A stretch of DNA of 9,823 bases. It comes from DASWHK01 sp036398215. GTDB lineage: Bacteria > Acidobacteriota > UBA890. A program made the position numbers and the translations under genes. The stretch covers positions 1-9,823 of the forward strand of contig DASWHK010000056.1 of NCBI GenBank assembly GCA_036398215.1. The letters run 5' to 3'. This document shows positions 1 through 6,675 of the stretch, piece after piece. The notes beneath the pieces are model-generated. The model worked only from the letters and a program-made list of their open reading frames with translations, had not been told where the DNA came from and did not search any database. The first letter of the stretch is position 1; the number at the start of each line of letters is the position of its first letter.

Positions 1-603
1 GTAGGCCGCGGCCAGCGAGCCGATCATGGCGATGACGAAGAGGAGGAGGTCGGTCACGACCACGCCCCAGAGCCCGGACGTCGCCGAGTACAGGACCGTC
101 GCGGTTCCCGCGAACATCACGACCTCGTACTTCGAGAGCCCGAGCAGGACGCCCCCGATCTTGATCGCGGCCAGCGTGACGGTCGCCATGATCATCACGT
201 TGAAGAACACGCCCAGGTAGATCGCCCTGAAGCCCCGCAGGAAGGCGGCGGACCGACCCGAGTAGCGCAGCTCGTAGAAGCCGACGTCGGTGAGCACGCC
301 CGAGCGCCGCCAAAGCTTGGCGTAGAAGAACACAGTGCACATGCCGGTGATCAGGAACGCCCACCAGAGCCAGTTCTGGCTGACCCCCCCGGTGCGCACC
401 AGGTCGGTCACCAGGTTGGGCGTGTCGGTTGAGAACGTCGTCGCCACCATCGAGGTCCCCAGCAGCCACCAGGGGAGCTTACGGCCGGAGAGGAAGAACT
501 CCCCCATGCCGCTGCCCGCCCGCCGGGCGAAATACAGCCCGGTGCCGAGGGCGACGATCCCGTAGACCCCGACCACGAGCCAGTCGAGCGCGGTCAGCTG
601 CAC
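1..603 (-). CDS. Sodium:solute symporter (SSS/SLC5 family), N-terminal part
   Basis: N-terminal 201 residues of an inner-membrane Na+-coupled symporter; the C-terminal remainder (family members are usually about 450-600 residues) lies beyond the left edge. Read on the minus strand from a GTG at 603-601 it begins MQLTALDWLVVG and stays open to base 1. Visible hydrophobic segments lie at about residues 7-26, 45-60, 78-98, 125-147, 157-176 and 183-201. Family hallmarks are FFLSGRKLPWW (36-46) after the first helix, the unwound second-helix region TTFSTDTPN (55-63), and YSATSGLWGVVVTD (172-185), which matches the typical SSS segment following helix 5. GTG is chosen because GGAGG sits 9 bases upstream and the first helix starts straight after it; there is no nearby ATG. 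The substrate cannot be told: sugars, amino acids, carboxylates and others are known in the family. Its place at the end of the dipeptidase/aminotransferase operon suggests an amino acid or related organic acid, which is inference only. Confidence 0.9.
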   Translation of the reverse strand, partial: MQLTALDWLVVGVYGIVALGTGLYFARRAGSGMGEFFLSGRKLPWWLLGTSMVATTFSTDTPNLVTDLVRTGGVSQNWLWWAFLITGMCTVFFYAKLWRRSGVLTDVGFYELRYSGRSAAFLRGFRAIYLGVFFNVMIMATVTLAAIKIGGVLLGLSKYEVVMFAGTATVLYSATSGLWGVVVTDLLLFVIAMIGSLAAAY

Positions 604-612
604 CGGTCCGGG

Positions 613-617
613 CCTCC
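613..617 (-). promoter_or_regulatory. Ribosome binding site of the symporter gene
   Basis: GGAGG on the minus strand, 9 bases before the GTG at 603-601. It decides the start, since the gene has no ATG near its N-terminus. It lies in the 49-base gap after the Smr gene. Confidence 0.6.
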
Positions 618-652
618 GACCCCGCTTCGCGCCCGGGCGCCCGCCCGGCGGC

Positions 653-988
653 TCACCGCGTCTCCCGCCGCGCCGTTGCGGTCGCCGGGCCGCCGGTCAA
701 GCGCACGATCGTCGCCCCCCAGCCGCCGCCGCCGGCCTGCAGCCGAAACCACTCGACGTCCGCGCGTTGATCGAGGAGCGAATGGACGATCCGGCGCAGG
801 ACGCCCTTCCCCTTGCCGTGGACGATGCGAACGTCGAGGACCCCCGCGTCGCGGCAGGCATCGAGGTAGTCGCCGACGACGTCGCGGGCGTCCTCGGGCC
901 GGAACTGGTGCAGGTCGAGGAGCCCGTCGATCGGATGCTGGACGACATCGTCCCCGGGGCCCTCGGCCACCGAGCGGCCTTCCCTCAC
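653..988 (-). CDS. Small stand-alone Smr-domain protein
   Basis: A 111-residue protein made almost entirely of a Smr (small MutS-related) domain. The two diagnostic motifs are present: LDLHQF at 24-29 (the LDLH signature) and HGKGKGVLR at 57-65 (the HGxG signature), followed by a C-terminal GGGGWGATIVRL stretch typical of the last strands of the fold. Smr domains bind or nick structured nucleic acid; stand-alone copies are common but mostly uncharacterised, and roles in DNA repair, mRNA cleavage or rescue of collided ribosomes are known for different relatives. No MutS ATPase portion is present. The first possible start is a GTG at 988-986 that overlaps the dipeptidase stop in a GTGA arrangement. 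A second GTG at 970-968 (codon 7) has a better-placed AGGGAAGG and would give 105 residues; either is compatible with the domain. Nothing links it functionally to the metabolic genes around it beyond co-transcription. Confidence 0.88.
   Translation of the reverse strand: MREGRSVAEGPGDDVVQHPIDGLLDLHQFRPEDARDVVGDYLDACRDAGVLDVRIVHGKGKGVLRRIVHSLLDQRADVEWFRLQAGGGGWGATIVRLTGGPATATARRETR
978..985 (-). promoter_or_regulatory. Possible ribosome binding site for an internal Smr start
   Basis: AGGGAAGG on the minus strand, 7 bases before a GTG at 970-968 inside the Smr reading frame. By contrast, the outer GTG at 988-986 has only a G-run two bases away, so its initiation would rest on coupling to the dipeptidase stop. 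The start is therefore ambiguous by six codons. Confidence 0.35.
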
Positions 989-2397
989 ATCCCCCCGGCG
1001 CGCAGGCGCTCGCCGATCTGCTCGACCTCACGCCAGACCCGCAGGGTGTTGCCGCCCCAGATCTTGGCGATCTCCTCCTCGGTGTAGCCACGGCGCACCA
1101 GCTCCAGGGTGACGTTGAAGGTCTCGGAGGCATCGTCCCACCCCTCGACCCCGCCACCGCCGTCGAAATCGGAGCTGATCGCGACGTGGTCGATGCCGAT
1201 CAGCTCCACCATGTAGTCGACGTGGTCGACGACGTCGGCAACCGTGGTGGTCGGGTAGCGGGCGTCGATATCGACCATCCGGCGGTCGAATTCCGCCTGC
1301 GCCGCCTCGCGGGCGGTCCGCTCCTCGGCGGTCATCTCCGGCTCGCCGCGGCCACCCCCCCGGCCGCCCCCGCGCCCACCCCGGCCGCCGCCGAGCCCCA
1401 GCTCCTCGCGCAGCGCGTCGATCGCATCGTCGCGTGCATCGAGGTCCTTCACATAGCTGGCGAACGCCACCGTCTGGATGACCCCGCCGTTCTCCCTGAG
1501 GGCACGGAGCTGCTCGTCGTCGAGGTTGCGCCCGTGATCGCGCAGCGCCCGGGCGCTCGAATGCGAGGCCATCACCGGCGCCTGCGAGACCTCCAGGGCG
1601 TCGAGCATCGTCTGCCTGCCGGCGTGCGAGATATCGACCATGATCCCCTGGCGGTTCATCTCGGCCACGGCCTGGCGGCCGAGCTCGCTCAAGCCGCCGT
1701 GCAGCGGCCGGTCGGGCTCGTCCTCGGTTGCGTACCAGATGGGCGTCTGCGAGTCGCCGAGCTGGTTGTGGCCGTTGTGGGTGATCCCCATGTAGCCGGC
1801 GCCCAGCTCCTTGAAGCGGGCGATCAGCGACAGGTCCTCGCCCATCGGATAGCCGTTCTCGACGCCGATGGCGGCCACCAGCTTGCCCGCGGCGACCAGC
1901 CGCTCGACGTCGTCGGCGCTGGTCGCCAGGCCGATCTCGTCGGGGTACATCTCCTCGGCCAGACGATGGATTCCGTTGAACTTCTGCATCGCGGCGTCGA
2001 GCGCCGCCGCGTAGCCCTCGGCATCGAGCCCGCCGTTGGCGCCACGCGGCTGGCCGACGTAGACGACGAAGAACGCCACGTCGAGGCCGCCCTCGCGCAT
2101 CTTCGGAAGGTCCACCTGGCGGCTCTCGCTGCGCTCGCCGGGGTCCATCACGCCGGGGGTCCCGAAGTTACCGGGGATGTCGTCGTGCGTATCGATGGTG
2201 ATGACGCGCTCGTGGATGCCCCGGGCGCGGGCGAGAAGGTCGGCCTCGCTCTCGGTCGCCGGGGTGTCGCCGGCGGGCGCCTGGGCCCCGCCGCCGCAGG
2301 CCGGCAGGACGACAAGGCCGGCGGCGAGAAGGGCGACGGCGAGAGAGCGGGCGGGGGACGGAGGCAGGCTGGCGGTCAAGGCGAAACGTCGGAGCAT
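985..2397 (-). CDS. Membrane dipeptidase, peptidase family M19, lipoprotein
   Basis: A 470-residue zinc dipeptidase related to renal dipeptidase. Family M19 enzymes hydrolyse dipeptides, often accepting D-residues at the C-terminal position. The N-terminus is a lipoprotein signal: MLRR, a hydrophobic stretch (about 19-31), then LPAC with the acylated Cys at 34, so the enzyme should sit on a membrane facing the periplasm or surface. Expected binuclear metal ligands are all present: H71 and D73 in DTHDD, E180 in GVENG, H258 in DISHAG and H279 in ASHSSA, with DFDG at 410-413 near the C-terminal end of the barrel. An odd feature is a Gly/Arg-only run at about residues 335-351, in the variable region before the VADVVDHVDY helix. 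The ATG at 2397-2395 has GAGGAG 8 bases upstream. Its stop overlaps the Smr start (GTGA). A 112-base gap separates it from the upstream SDR gene. The natural dipeptide is unknown. Confidence 0.93.
   Translation of the reverse strand: MLRRFALTASLPPSPARSLAVALLAAGLVVLPACGGGAQAPAGDTPATESEADLLARARGIHERVITIDTHDDIPGNFGTPGVMDPGERSESRQVDLPKMREGGLDVAFFVVYVGQPRGANGGLDAEGYAAALDAAMQKFNGIHRLAEEMYPDEIGLATSADDVERLVAAGKLVAAIGVENGYPMGEDLSLIARFKELGAGYMGITHNGHNQLGDSQTPIWYATEDEPDRPLHGGLSELGRQAVAEMNRQGIMVDISHAGRQTMLDALEVSQAPVMASHSSARALRDHGRNLDDEQLRALRENGGVIQTVAFASYVKDLDARDDAIDALREELGLGGGRGGRGGGRGGGRGEPEMTAEERTAREAAQAEFDRRMVDIDARYPTTTVADVVDHVDYMVELIGIDHVAISSDFDGGGGVEGWDDASETFNVTLELVRRGYTEEEIAKIWGGNTLRVWREVEQIGERLRAGGM
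1342..1398 (-). repeat. Gly/Arg low-complexity coding repeat inside the dipeptidase
   Basis: This stretch encodes roughly residues 334-352 of the M19 protein, an imperfect repetition of GGGR/GGR units. At DNA level it is a C-rich run on the plus strand made of short degenerate units, of the kind that expands and contracts by slippage. The frame is kept through it. Confidence 0.6.
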
Positions 2398-2509
2398 GGC
2401 GGCATCTCCTCGGGGACGGGGGTGGGCTCATACGATCGCGGCGCGACTATGAAAGACCGACCGACCGGCGAACACAAGGGGAGCGTCTAGCAGGCCGTGG
2501 CGAAACTCG
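2398..2509 (-). other. 112-base intergenic gap upstream of the dipeptidase
   Basis: This is the longest gap within the minus-strand gene run. It holds the dipeptidase ribosome binding site (GAGGAG at 2406-2411) and a short GACC tandem triplication at 2455-2468 on the plus strand. I see no convincing hairpin followed by a U-run and no good -35/-10 pair. A secondary promoter for the dipeptidase, Smr and symporter genes could lie here, but only the gap length suggests it. Confidence 0.3.
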
Positions 2510-3310
2510 CTAGGGGCCGAGCTGTCCGCCGCCGTCGATGACCAGGGCCGCGCCGGTAACGTACGACGCCGCGTCGCTGGCCAGGTACAGCACCGCCTCG
2601 GCGACCTCGGCCGGCGTGCCCACCCGTCCCAACGGGCGATCGGAGGCCTGCCGGAGGAAGCTGACCTCCTGCAGGCCGAGCTCGGCAGCCTCCTGGCGCA
2701 ACATCGGCGTGTCGACATCACCCGGGCAGATGCAGTTGACGCGGATGCCGTCGGCGGCGTGGTCGATGGCCATCGCTCTCGTAAGCTGGACGACGGCGCC
2801 CTTGGAGGCACAGTACGCAGCGGCCCGCGGTCCGGCCTTGAGCCCCCATCCCGAGGCGGTGTTGACGATCGCCCCCGCCTTGCGAGCCGCCATCGGCGGG
2901 ATCGCCTCCCGCGACAGCAGGTAGATCGACTTCACGTTGACGGCCATGATCCGGTCCCAATCCGCCTCGCTGGTCTCCAGGATGGTGGCGCGGCGGATCA
3001 TCCCGGCGTTGTTGCAGAGCACGTCGACGGCGCCAAAGGTCTCCACGGTGGCGGCGACGATCGCCTCGCAGTCGATCGAGCGGGTCAGGTCCGCCTCGAA
3101 GAATATCGCCTGGCCGCCGGCGGCGACGATGGCGTCGGCGACCGCCTGCCCGGCGACGTCGATGTCGACGGCGCAGACGGTGGCCCCGTGGCGCGCAAAA
3201 AGCTCGCTGGTTGCCCGGCCGATGCCGGACGCGGCGCCGGTGACGATCGCCACCTTGCCGTCCAGGTCCCGCCCGCCGCCCGCAGGCGCCGGCTCCCCCA
3301 CTCCGTTCAT
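2510..3310 (-). CDS. SDR-family NAD(P)-dependent oxidoreductase (first copy)
   Basis: A 266-residue classical short-chain dehydrogenase/reductase; family members usually have about 250 residues, the extra here being an N-terminal Gly/Pro-rich tail. Motifs in order: cofactor loop TGAASGIG (24-31), acidic D49 after the second strand, which favours NAD(H) over NADP(H), NNAG (100-103), N125, and the active-site set S153, Y166 and K170 (YCASK). CPGDVDT (195-201) and the C-terminal VIDGGG (257-262) are also typical. It should oxidise or reduce a hydroxyl/keto group on a small cytoplasmic substrate. The ATG at 3310-3308 has AGGGGG five bases upstream. It follows the aminotransferase gene by 36 bases. 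Automatic annotation would probably call it 3-oxoacyl-ACP reductase or glucose dehydrogenase, but the sequence does not justify a specific substrate. Confidence 0.93.
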   Translation of the reverse strand: MNGVGEPAPAGGGRDLDGKVAIVTGAASGIGRATSELFARHGATVCAVDIDVAGQAVADAIVAAGGQAIFFEADLTRSIDCEAIVAATVETFGAVDVLCNNAGMIRRATILETSEADWDRIMAVNVKSIYLLSREAIPPMAARKAGAIVNTASGWGLKAGPRAAAYCASKGAVVQLTRAMAIDHAADGIRVNCICPGDVDTPMLRQEAAELGLQEVSFLRQASDRPLGRVGTPAEVAEAVLYLASDAASYVTGAALVIDGGGQLGP

Positions 3311-3346
3311 GGCGTCCCCCTGCCGCGCCCTCCGGCACCGGTGGCT

Positions 3347-4666
3347 TCAGATGCCCAACACACGTTCGACGGCTGCAAACGTCGCTGCGATGTCGTCGTC
3401 GGTATGGGGGACGCAAGCGACCGAGTGCAGCGCCGCCGAGGGACTCATGTAGACGCCGTGCTCGAACAAGCTGCACGCAAACTGCCGGTAGCGCTGGCGA
3501 TCGACGAAGTCACAAAACTCACGGAAATCGCCTACCTCGTCGCGATCCGTGAACATGACCTGCAGCATGGGGCCAACGTTCTGAACGATCGCCGGCACCT
3601 TACCCGCGGCGAACCGCTGCCGCAAGCCCGCGGCGAGCGTCTCCCCCACCCGCCACATGTGGGCGAACGCCTGCCCGCCGTCCTTGCGCAGCTCCCTGAG
3701 GTTGGCGGCGGCGGCGAACATTCCCACCCGCGAGGCGTTCTGGGTCCCGTAATGGAGAACCCCGCCCCAGGCCAACCCCTCCATCAGGTCGGCCCGGCCC
3801 GCGAAGCCGGCGACCGGAAGACCGGCCCCGACACCCTTGCCGAAGGTGACGAGGTCGGCGCCGACGTCGAAATGCTGCTGGCACCCTCCCGGGGCGATCC
3901 GAAACCCGGTCACCGTCTCGTCGAGGATCAGGACGATGCCGTTGTCCCGGGTGATCTCCCGCACTGCTTTCAAGTACCCCGGCCGCGGCGGGATCACGCC
4001 GATGTTGGCCATGATCCCCTCGGTGATCACCGCGGCGATCCGGCCGCGCTCGCTCTCGACGGCCCGCTGCAGCGCGCCGACGTCGTTCCACGGCACGACG
4101 ATCGTGTCCTCGAGGGCGCGGCGGTTGAGCCCCGAGCTCTCGGCGATCTTCACCGGGTCGTTACGGTGCCCGAGGCTCGCCGGGGGGTGCGGGTGGGCGT
4201 TGACGAGGAAGTCGTCGTACCAGCCGTGGTAGTGGCCCTCGAACTTGATGAACTTCGGCCGCCCGGTCATCCCTCGCGCCAGGCGGATCGCCGCCATGGC
4301 GGCCTCGGTGCCGGTGTTCGCGAAGCGGACCCTTTCGGCCCCCGGAACCATGGCCACGATCAGCTCGGCGACCTCGACCTCGACCTCGGTGGCGGCGGCG
4401 AACAGCGTTCCGCCGGCGGCCGCCTCGCCGATCGCCGCGACGATCGCCGGATGCGCGTGACCGAGCGGCAACGCCCCGTAGGCCAGCATCCAGTCGACGT
4501 AGCGGTTGCCGTCGACATCCCAGACGTGGGCCCCGGCGCCACGCTCGATGAACAGCGGATAGGCGCCGTAGTTCGCCGGGCCGCGCGAGGGGGAGCTGCC
4601 GCCCTCCACCATCACCGCGACGGCGCGCTCGAAAAGGGCCTTGGATCCGCCGGTGCTGCGACCCAT
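3347..4666 (-). CDS. Class III PLP aminotransferase, glutamate-1-semialdehyde aminomutase-like
   Basis: A 439-residue fold-type I PLP enzyme, the normal length for class III aminotransferases. Visible motifs: the cofactor phosphate loop NTGTEAAMAA (117-126), YHG (146-148) for ring stacking, E216 in ITEG, LDETVTGFR (248-256) with D249 to hold the pyridine nitrogen, and the Schiff-base lysine K277 in TFGKGVGAGLPVAGF. The segment HYGTQNASRVG (305-315), with T308 as the likely phosphate contact from the partner subunit, differs from the GTLSGNP of true HemL, and the gene sits among catabolic dehydrogenases rather than tetrapyrrole genes. It more likely transaminates an amino or beta-amino acid or an amino alcohol; related GSA-like enzymes include beta-phenylalanine aminotransferases. 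The ATG at 4666-4664 shares a base with the stop of the preceding SDR (TGATG), which implies translational coupling. The open frame continues upstream to 5293 but gives Arg-rich shadow sequence there. Confidence 0.92.
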   Translation of the reverse strand: MGRSTGGSKALFERAVAVMVEGGSSPSRGPANYGAYPLFIERGAGAHVWDVDGNRYVDWMLAYGALPLGHAHPAIVAAIGEAAAGGTLFAAATEVEVEVAELIVAMVPGAERVRFANTGTEAAMAAIRLARGMTGRPKFIKFEGHYHGWYDDFLVNAHPHPPASLGHRNDPVKIAESSGLNRRALEDTIVVPWNDVGALQRAVESERGRIAAVITEGIMANIGVIPPRPGYLKAVREITRDNGIVLILDETVTGFRIAPGGCQQHFDVGADLVTFGKGVGAGLPVAGFAGRADLMEGLAWGGVLHYGTQNASRVGMFAAAANLRELRKDGGQAFAHMWRVGETLAAGLRQRFAAGKVPAIVQNVGPMLQVMFTDRDEVGDFREFCDFVDRQRYRQFACSLFEHGVYMSPSAALHSVACVPHTDDDIAATFAAVERVLGI

Positions 4667-4668
4667 CA
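4664..4668 (-). promoter_or_regulatory. TGATG stop/start overlap coupling SDR and aminotransferase
   Basis: On the minus strand the TGA of the SDR (4668-4666) and the ATG of the aminotransferase (4666-4664) share one base. No strong Shine-Dalgarno sequence precedes this ATG, so termination-reinitiation is the likely route of translation and the two products should be made together. Confidence 0.7.
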
Positions 4669-5418
4669 GCGGCTCGCCAGGCCGCCGGCGGTCTCGCCGC
4701 CATCGATGGTGAACACCTGTCCGTTGATGAACGCCGCCTCCGCCGACGCCAGGTAGGCGAAGAGCCCGGCCACCTCGGCCGGCTGGGCGTGACGGCCGAG
4801 CGGGATCTTGGCGTTCACCGCCGCCAGCATGTCCGCGGAGTACTCGCGCTTCTGCATCGACGTCATGACGTATCCGGGCGCCACCGCGTTGACGCGCACC
4901 TTGGGGGCGAGCTCGAGGGCCATCGTCCGGGTCAGCGAGATGAGGCCCGCCTTGCTGGCGTTGTAGTCGGCGTAGCCGGGGTACCCGAGGGTGCCGTTGG
5001 TCGACGCCGTGTTGAGGATGACGCCGCCGTCGTGGCGCATCATGTGGCGCGCGGCTACCTGGGCGACGTGAAAGGCGCCGGTCAGGTTCGCTCCGAGCAC
5101 CCAGTCCCATTCCTCCGGGCTGATGTCGAGGAACTTGTGGCGAATGCTGATGCCGGCGTTGTTGATCACGACGTCGATACCCCCGAGCTGCACGAGAACG
5201 CGGCGCAAGCCCGCCTCGACCTGATCGCGGTGGCGAACGTCGGCAACCACGAAGCCGGCGAGACCCTCGAAGTCTTGCCGCATCCGCTCGCAAGCCTTGG
5301 TGTCTATGTCGAGGACGCAGACCTCGGCGCCTTCCTCGAGAAAGCGCGCGACGGTCGCGGCGCCGATGCCGCTCGCCCCGCCGGTGACCAGAACCCTCTT
5401 GCCTCGCAATCCTTTCAC
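4666..5418 (-). CDS. SDR-family NAD(P)-dependent oxidoreductase (second copy)
   Basis: A 250-residue classical short-chain dehydrogenase/reductase of standard length. Motifs: cofactor loop TGGASGIG (12-19), D37 at the end of the second strand (NAD(H) preference), NNAG (86-89), N111, and the catalytic S139, Y152 and K156 (YNASK), then APGYV (180-184) and TIDGGE (237-242). A GTG at 5418-5416 is taken as the start: GGAGG lies four bases upstream, the protein then begins MKGLRGKRVLVTGG with the cofactor loop at the usual position, and the next in-frame Met is inside the fold. The frame can be extended to an ATG at 5511, but that would overlap the end of the upstream gene and add 31 residues of no recognisable character. 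It lies 31 bases after the LDH-like gene and is coupled to the aminotransferase. Having two different SDRs flank one aminotransferase suggests successive or reversible steps on one substrate. The reaction is not identified. Confidence 0.92.
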   Translation of the reverse strand: MKGLRGKRVLVTGGASGIGAATVARFLEEGAEVCVLDIDTKACERMRQDFEGLAGFVVADVRHRDQVEAGLRRVLVQLGGIDVVINNAGISIRHKFLDISPEEWDWVLGANLTGAFHVAQVAARHMMRHDGGVILNTASTNGTLGYPGYADYNASKAGLISLTRTMALELAPKVRVNAVAPGYVMTSMQKREYSADMLAAVNAKIPLGRHAQPAEVAGLFAYLASAEAAFINGQVFTIDGGETAGGLASR

Positions 5419-5422
5419 TGAA

Positions 5423-5427
5423 CCTCC
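5423..5427 (-). promoter_or_regulatory. Ribosome binding site deciding the GTG start of the second SDR
   Basis: GGAGG on the minus strand, four bases before the GTG at 5418-5416 and just beyond the stop of the upstream gene (5452-5450). Its position favours the GTG over the in-frame ATG at 5511. Confidence 0.55.
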
Positions 5428-5449
5428 GAGCTCGCCGTGCCTGGCCCGC

Positions 5450-6616
5450 TCAACCGCAAGCCTTCGACAAATTGACTCCGTGGCGCCGCGCGAATTCGAC
5501 GAAACGGGCATCGAGCTCGTCGGCCACCACCTGCGCCTCCTCGGGCCGCAGGCGCGGGTGATCGAAGCCGAGCTCCTCCCGCATCACGGCGGCCGTCGCC
5601 GCCGTGAACGCAACGGTCCCATCTTCCTCGATTCCGGCGATTCCGTCGAACCGCTGCGCGGCCGCATTGATCGAGATCGCCCGCTCCCGGGAAAGTCCTT
5701 CGATGTCGGCGAGCTCGACCTCGAGCCCTCCGACGCCGACAGGATAGCCGCCCGGCAGGCCGCCCGGCCCGGGCGCGTGCAGGCGAACGCGCTCCTCGGC
5801 GAGCAAGGCGTCGATGAGCCGACCGGCCGACTCGGCGGTGAACGTGCCCCAGGCCGGTCCCCCGGGCAGCGGGCACGGGCGGCCGAGAAGCTCCTCGGCG
5901 CCGAGCTCCTCGCTGACGTCACGCCCGTGATGGGCGATGCGCAGGAAATACGGCGGGTAGCCGCCGGCGGCCGGCAGCGGCCGCTCCGAGAACACGAAGG
6001 GCTGCAGGGCGTGATGGGCCACCAGGGTGATCTCGAGCTCGCCGGGAGACGCCCCGAGCCGTGCCGCGGCCAGCAGTTGGACCTTGGCGGCGATCTCGTC
6101 GACGTTGCCGACCCCGCAGGTGGGCGTCAGGACGGCGGCCGCCAGCACCGGGTTGACGACGTCGGGGTAGGCGGCGTTGACGACGGCGCCCCGATGCTCC
6201 GCCACCACGAGGGCGCGGGCGAGCAGCAACGACGGGCCCAGGTGCCACGGCAGCCAGGCGCCGAAGCTGGCCCGCCGCAGCGCCGCCGCGGCGGCCTCCG
6301 GGAAGAGGTCGAGGAGCCACCAGGTCCGCCGCGACACGGCCATCACGACGATCTCGGGGGCGGCCTTGGCGACGGCCTCCGCCAGCTCGTCGCCCCGCGT
6401 GACGTCGAGCGGCTGGAACTCGATCGCCGCAGCTCGCCCCGCCGCCATGGCGCTCAGCCGCGCCAGGTTGCAGCGAGCCTCGCCCCGGGCGGCGTCGCGG
6501 CTGCAGGCGACGATCCGATCGACCCGCGGGCTGCGGGCGAGCCGATCGAGCAACGGGCCACCCAGGTGCCCGAGGCCCACCAGCATCACCCCGCCGCCTG
6601 TGCCGGAACCGAGCAT
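5450..6616 (-). CDS. Rossmann-fold dehydrogenase-like protein, distantly LDH/MDH-like, function unknown
   Basis: A 388-residue protein that I do not recognise as a named enzyme. The N-terminus carries a dinucleotide-binding turn, VGLGHLGG (13-20), followed by a basic SRD (39-41) after the second strand, which would suit NADP or NAD without a strong choice. Later landmarks recall the lactate/malate dehydrogenase plan: VVMAVSRR (90-97) where the third parallel strand ends, NAAYPDVVNP (147-156) like the TNPVD segment, CGVGNVDE (167-174) like the GxTxLD segment, and LVAHHALQ (198-205) where the catalytic His is expected. The C-terminal part has ISINAAAQRFDG (314-325) and an alpha-helical end. It could also be annotated as saccharopine-dehydrogenase-like. 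The ATG at 6616 lacks a clear Shine-Dalgarno sequence; an ATG at 6586 (Met11, GGCGGGG just before) is an alternative. As the first gene of the minus-strand unit it probably acts on the same 2-hydroxy/keto or amino compound as the SDRs, which is inference. Confidence 0.75.
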   Translation of the reverse strand: MLGSGTGGGVMLVGLGHLGGPLLDRLARSPRVDRIVACSRDAARGEARCNLARLSAMAAGRAAAIEFQPLDVTRGDELAEAVAKAAPEIVVMAVSRRTWWLLDLFPEAAAAALRRASFGAWLPWHLGPSLLLARALVVAEHRGAVVNAAYPDVVNPVLAAAVLTPTCGVGNVDEIAAKVQLLAAARLGASPGELEITLVAHHALQPFVFSERPLPAAGGYPPYFLRIAHHGRDVSEELGAEELLGRPCPLPGGPAWGTFTAESAGRLIDALLAEERVRLHAPGPGGLPGGYPVGVGGLEVELADIEGLSRERAISINAAAQRFDGIAGIEEDGTVAFTAATAAVMREELGFDHPRLRPEEAQVVADELDARFVEFARRHGVNLSKACG

Positions 6617-6621
6617 GCCCC

Positions 6622-6650
6622 ATCATCGAGGCTCACCATCGCGCCGGCAA
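6622..6650 (-). promoter_or_regulatory. Candidate sigma70-like promoter of the minus-strand operon
   Basis: On the minus strand TTGCCG (6650-6645) and GATGAT (6627-6622) are separated by 17 bases. The predicted transcript would start about at the ATG at 6616, making that start leaderless, or giving a short leader for the alternative ATG at 6586. The match is modest and in GC-rich DNA such pairs occur by chance. Confidence 0.2.
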
Positions 6651-6675
6651 GCTGGGCACGCGCACTTCTCGCCGT

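Noticed and set aside
2455..2468. GACC tandem triplication in the gap before the dipeptidase
   Set aside because: Only three and a half units of four bases; within chance for GC-rich DNA and not linked to a recognisable site.
676..2490. Long plus-strand open frame of about 600 codons opposite the dipeptidase and Smr genes
   Set aside because: Translation is compositionally biased and has no recognisable domain; it lies antisense to two well-supported genes, as is common in GC-rich DNA.
3347..4666. Calling the aminotransferase hemL
   Set aside because: The partner-subunit segment and the operon context do not match HemL; the generic class III call is safer.
2759..4756. Plus-strand open frame of about 665 codons opposite SDR and aminotransferase
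   Set aside because: Rich in Arg, Asp, His and Gly with no motif; it is a mirror frame of genes with intact catalytic residues.
4667..5293. N-terminal extension of the aminotransferase frame up to 5293
   Set aside because: The extension is an Arg-rich shadow of the SDR gene; the TGATG overlap at 4664-4668 and the family length point to the ATG at 4666.
5419..5511. N-terminal extension of the second SDR to an ATG at 5511
   Set aside because: It would overlap the upstream gene, and GGAGG before the GTG at 5418 gives a standard-length SDR.
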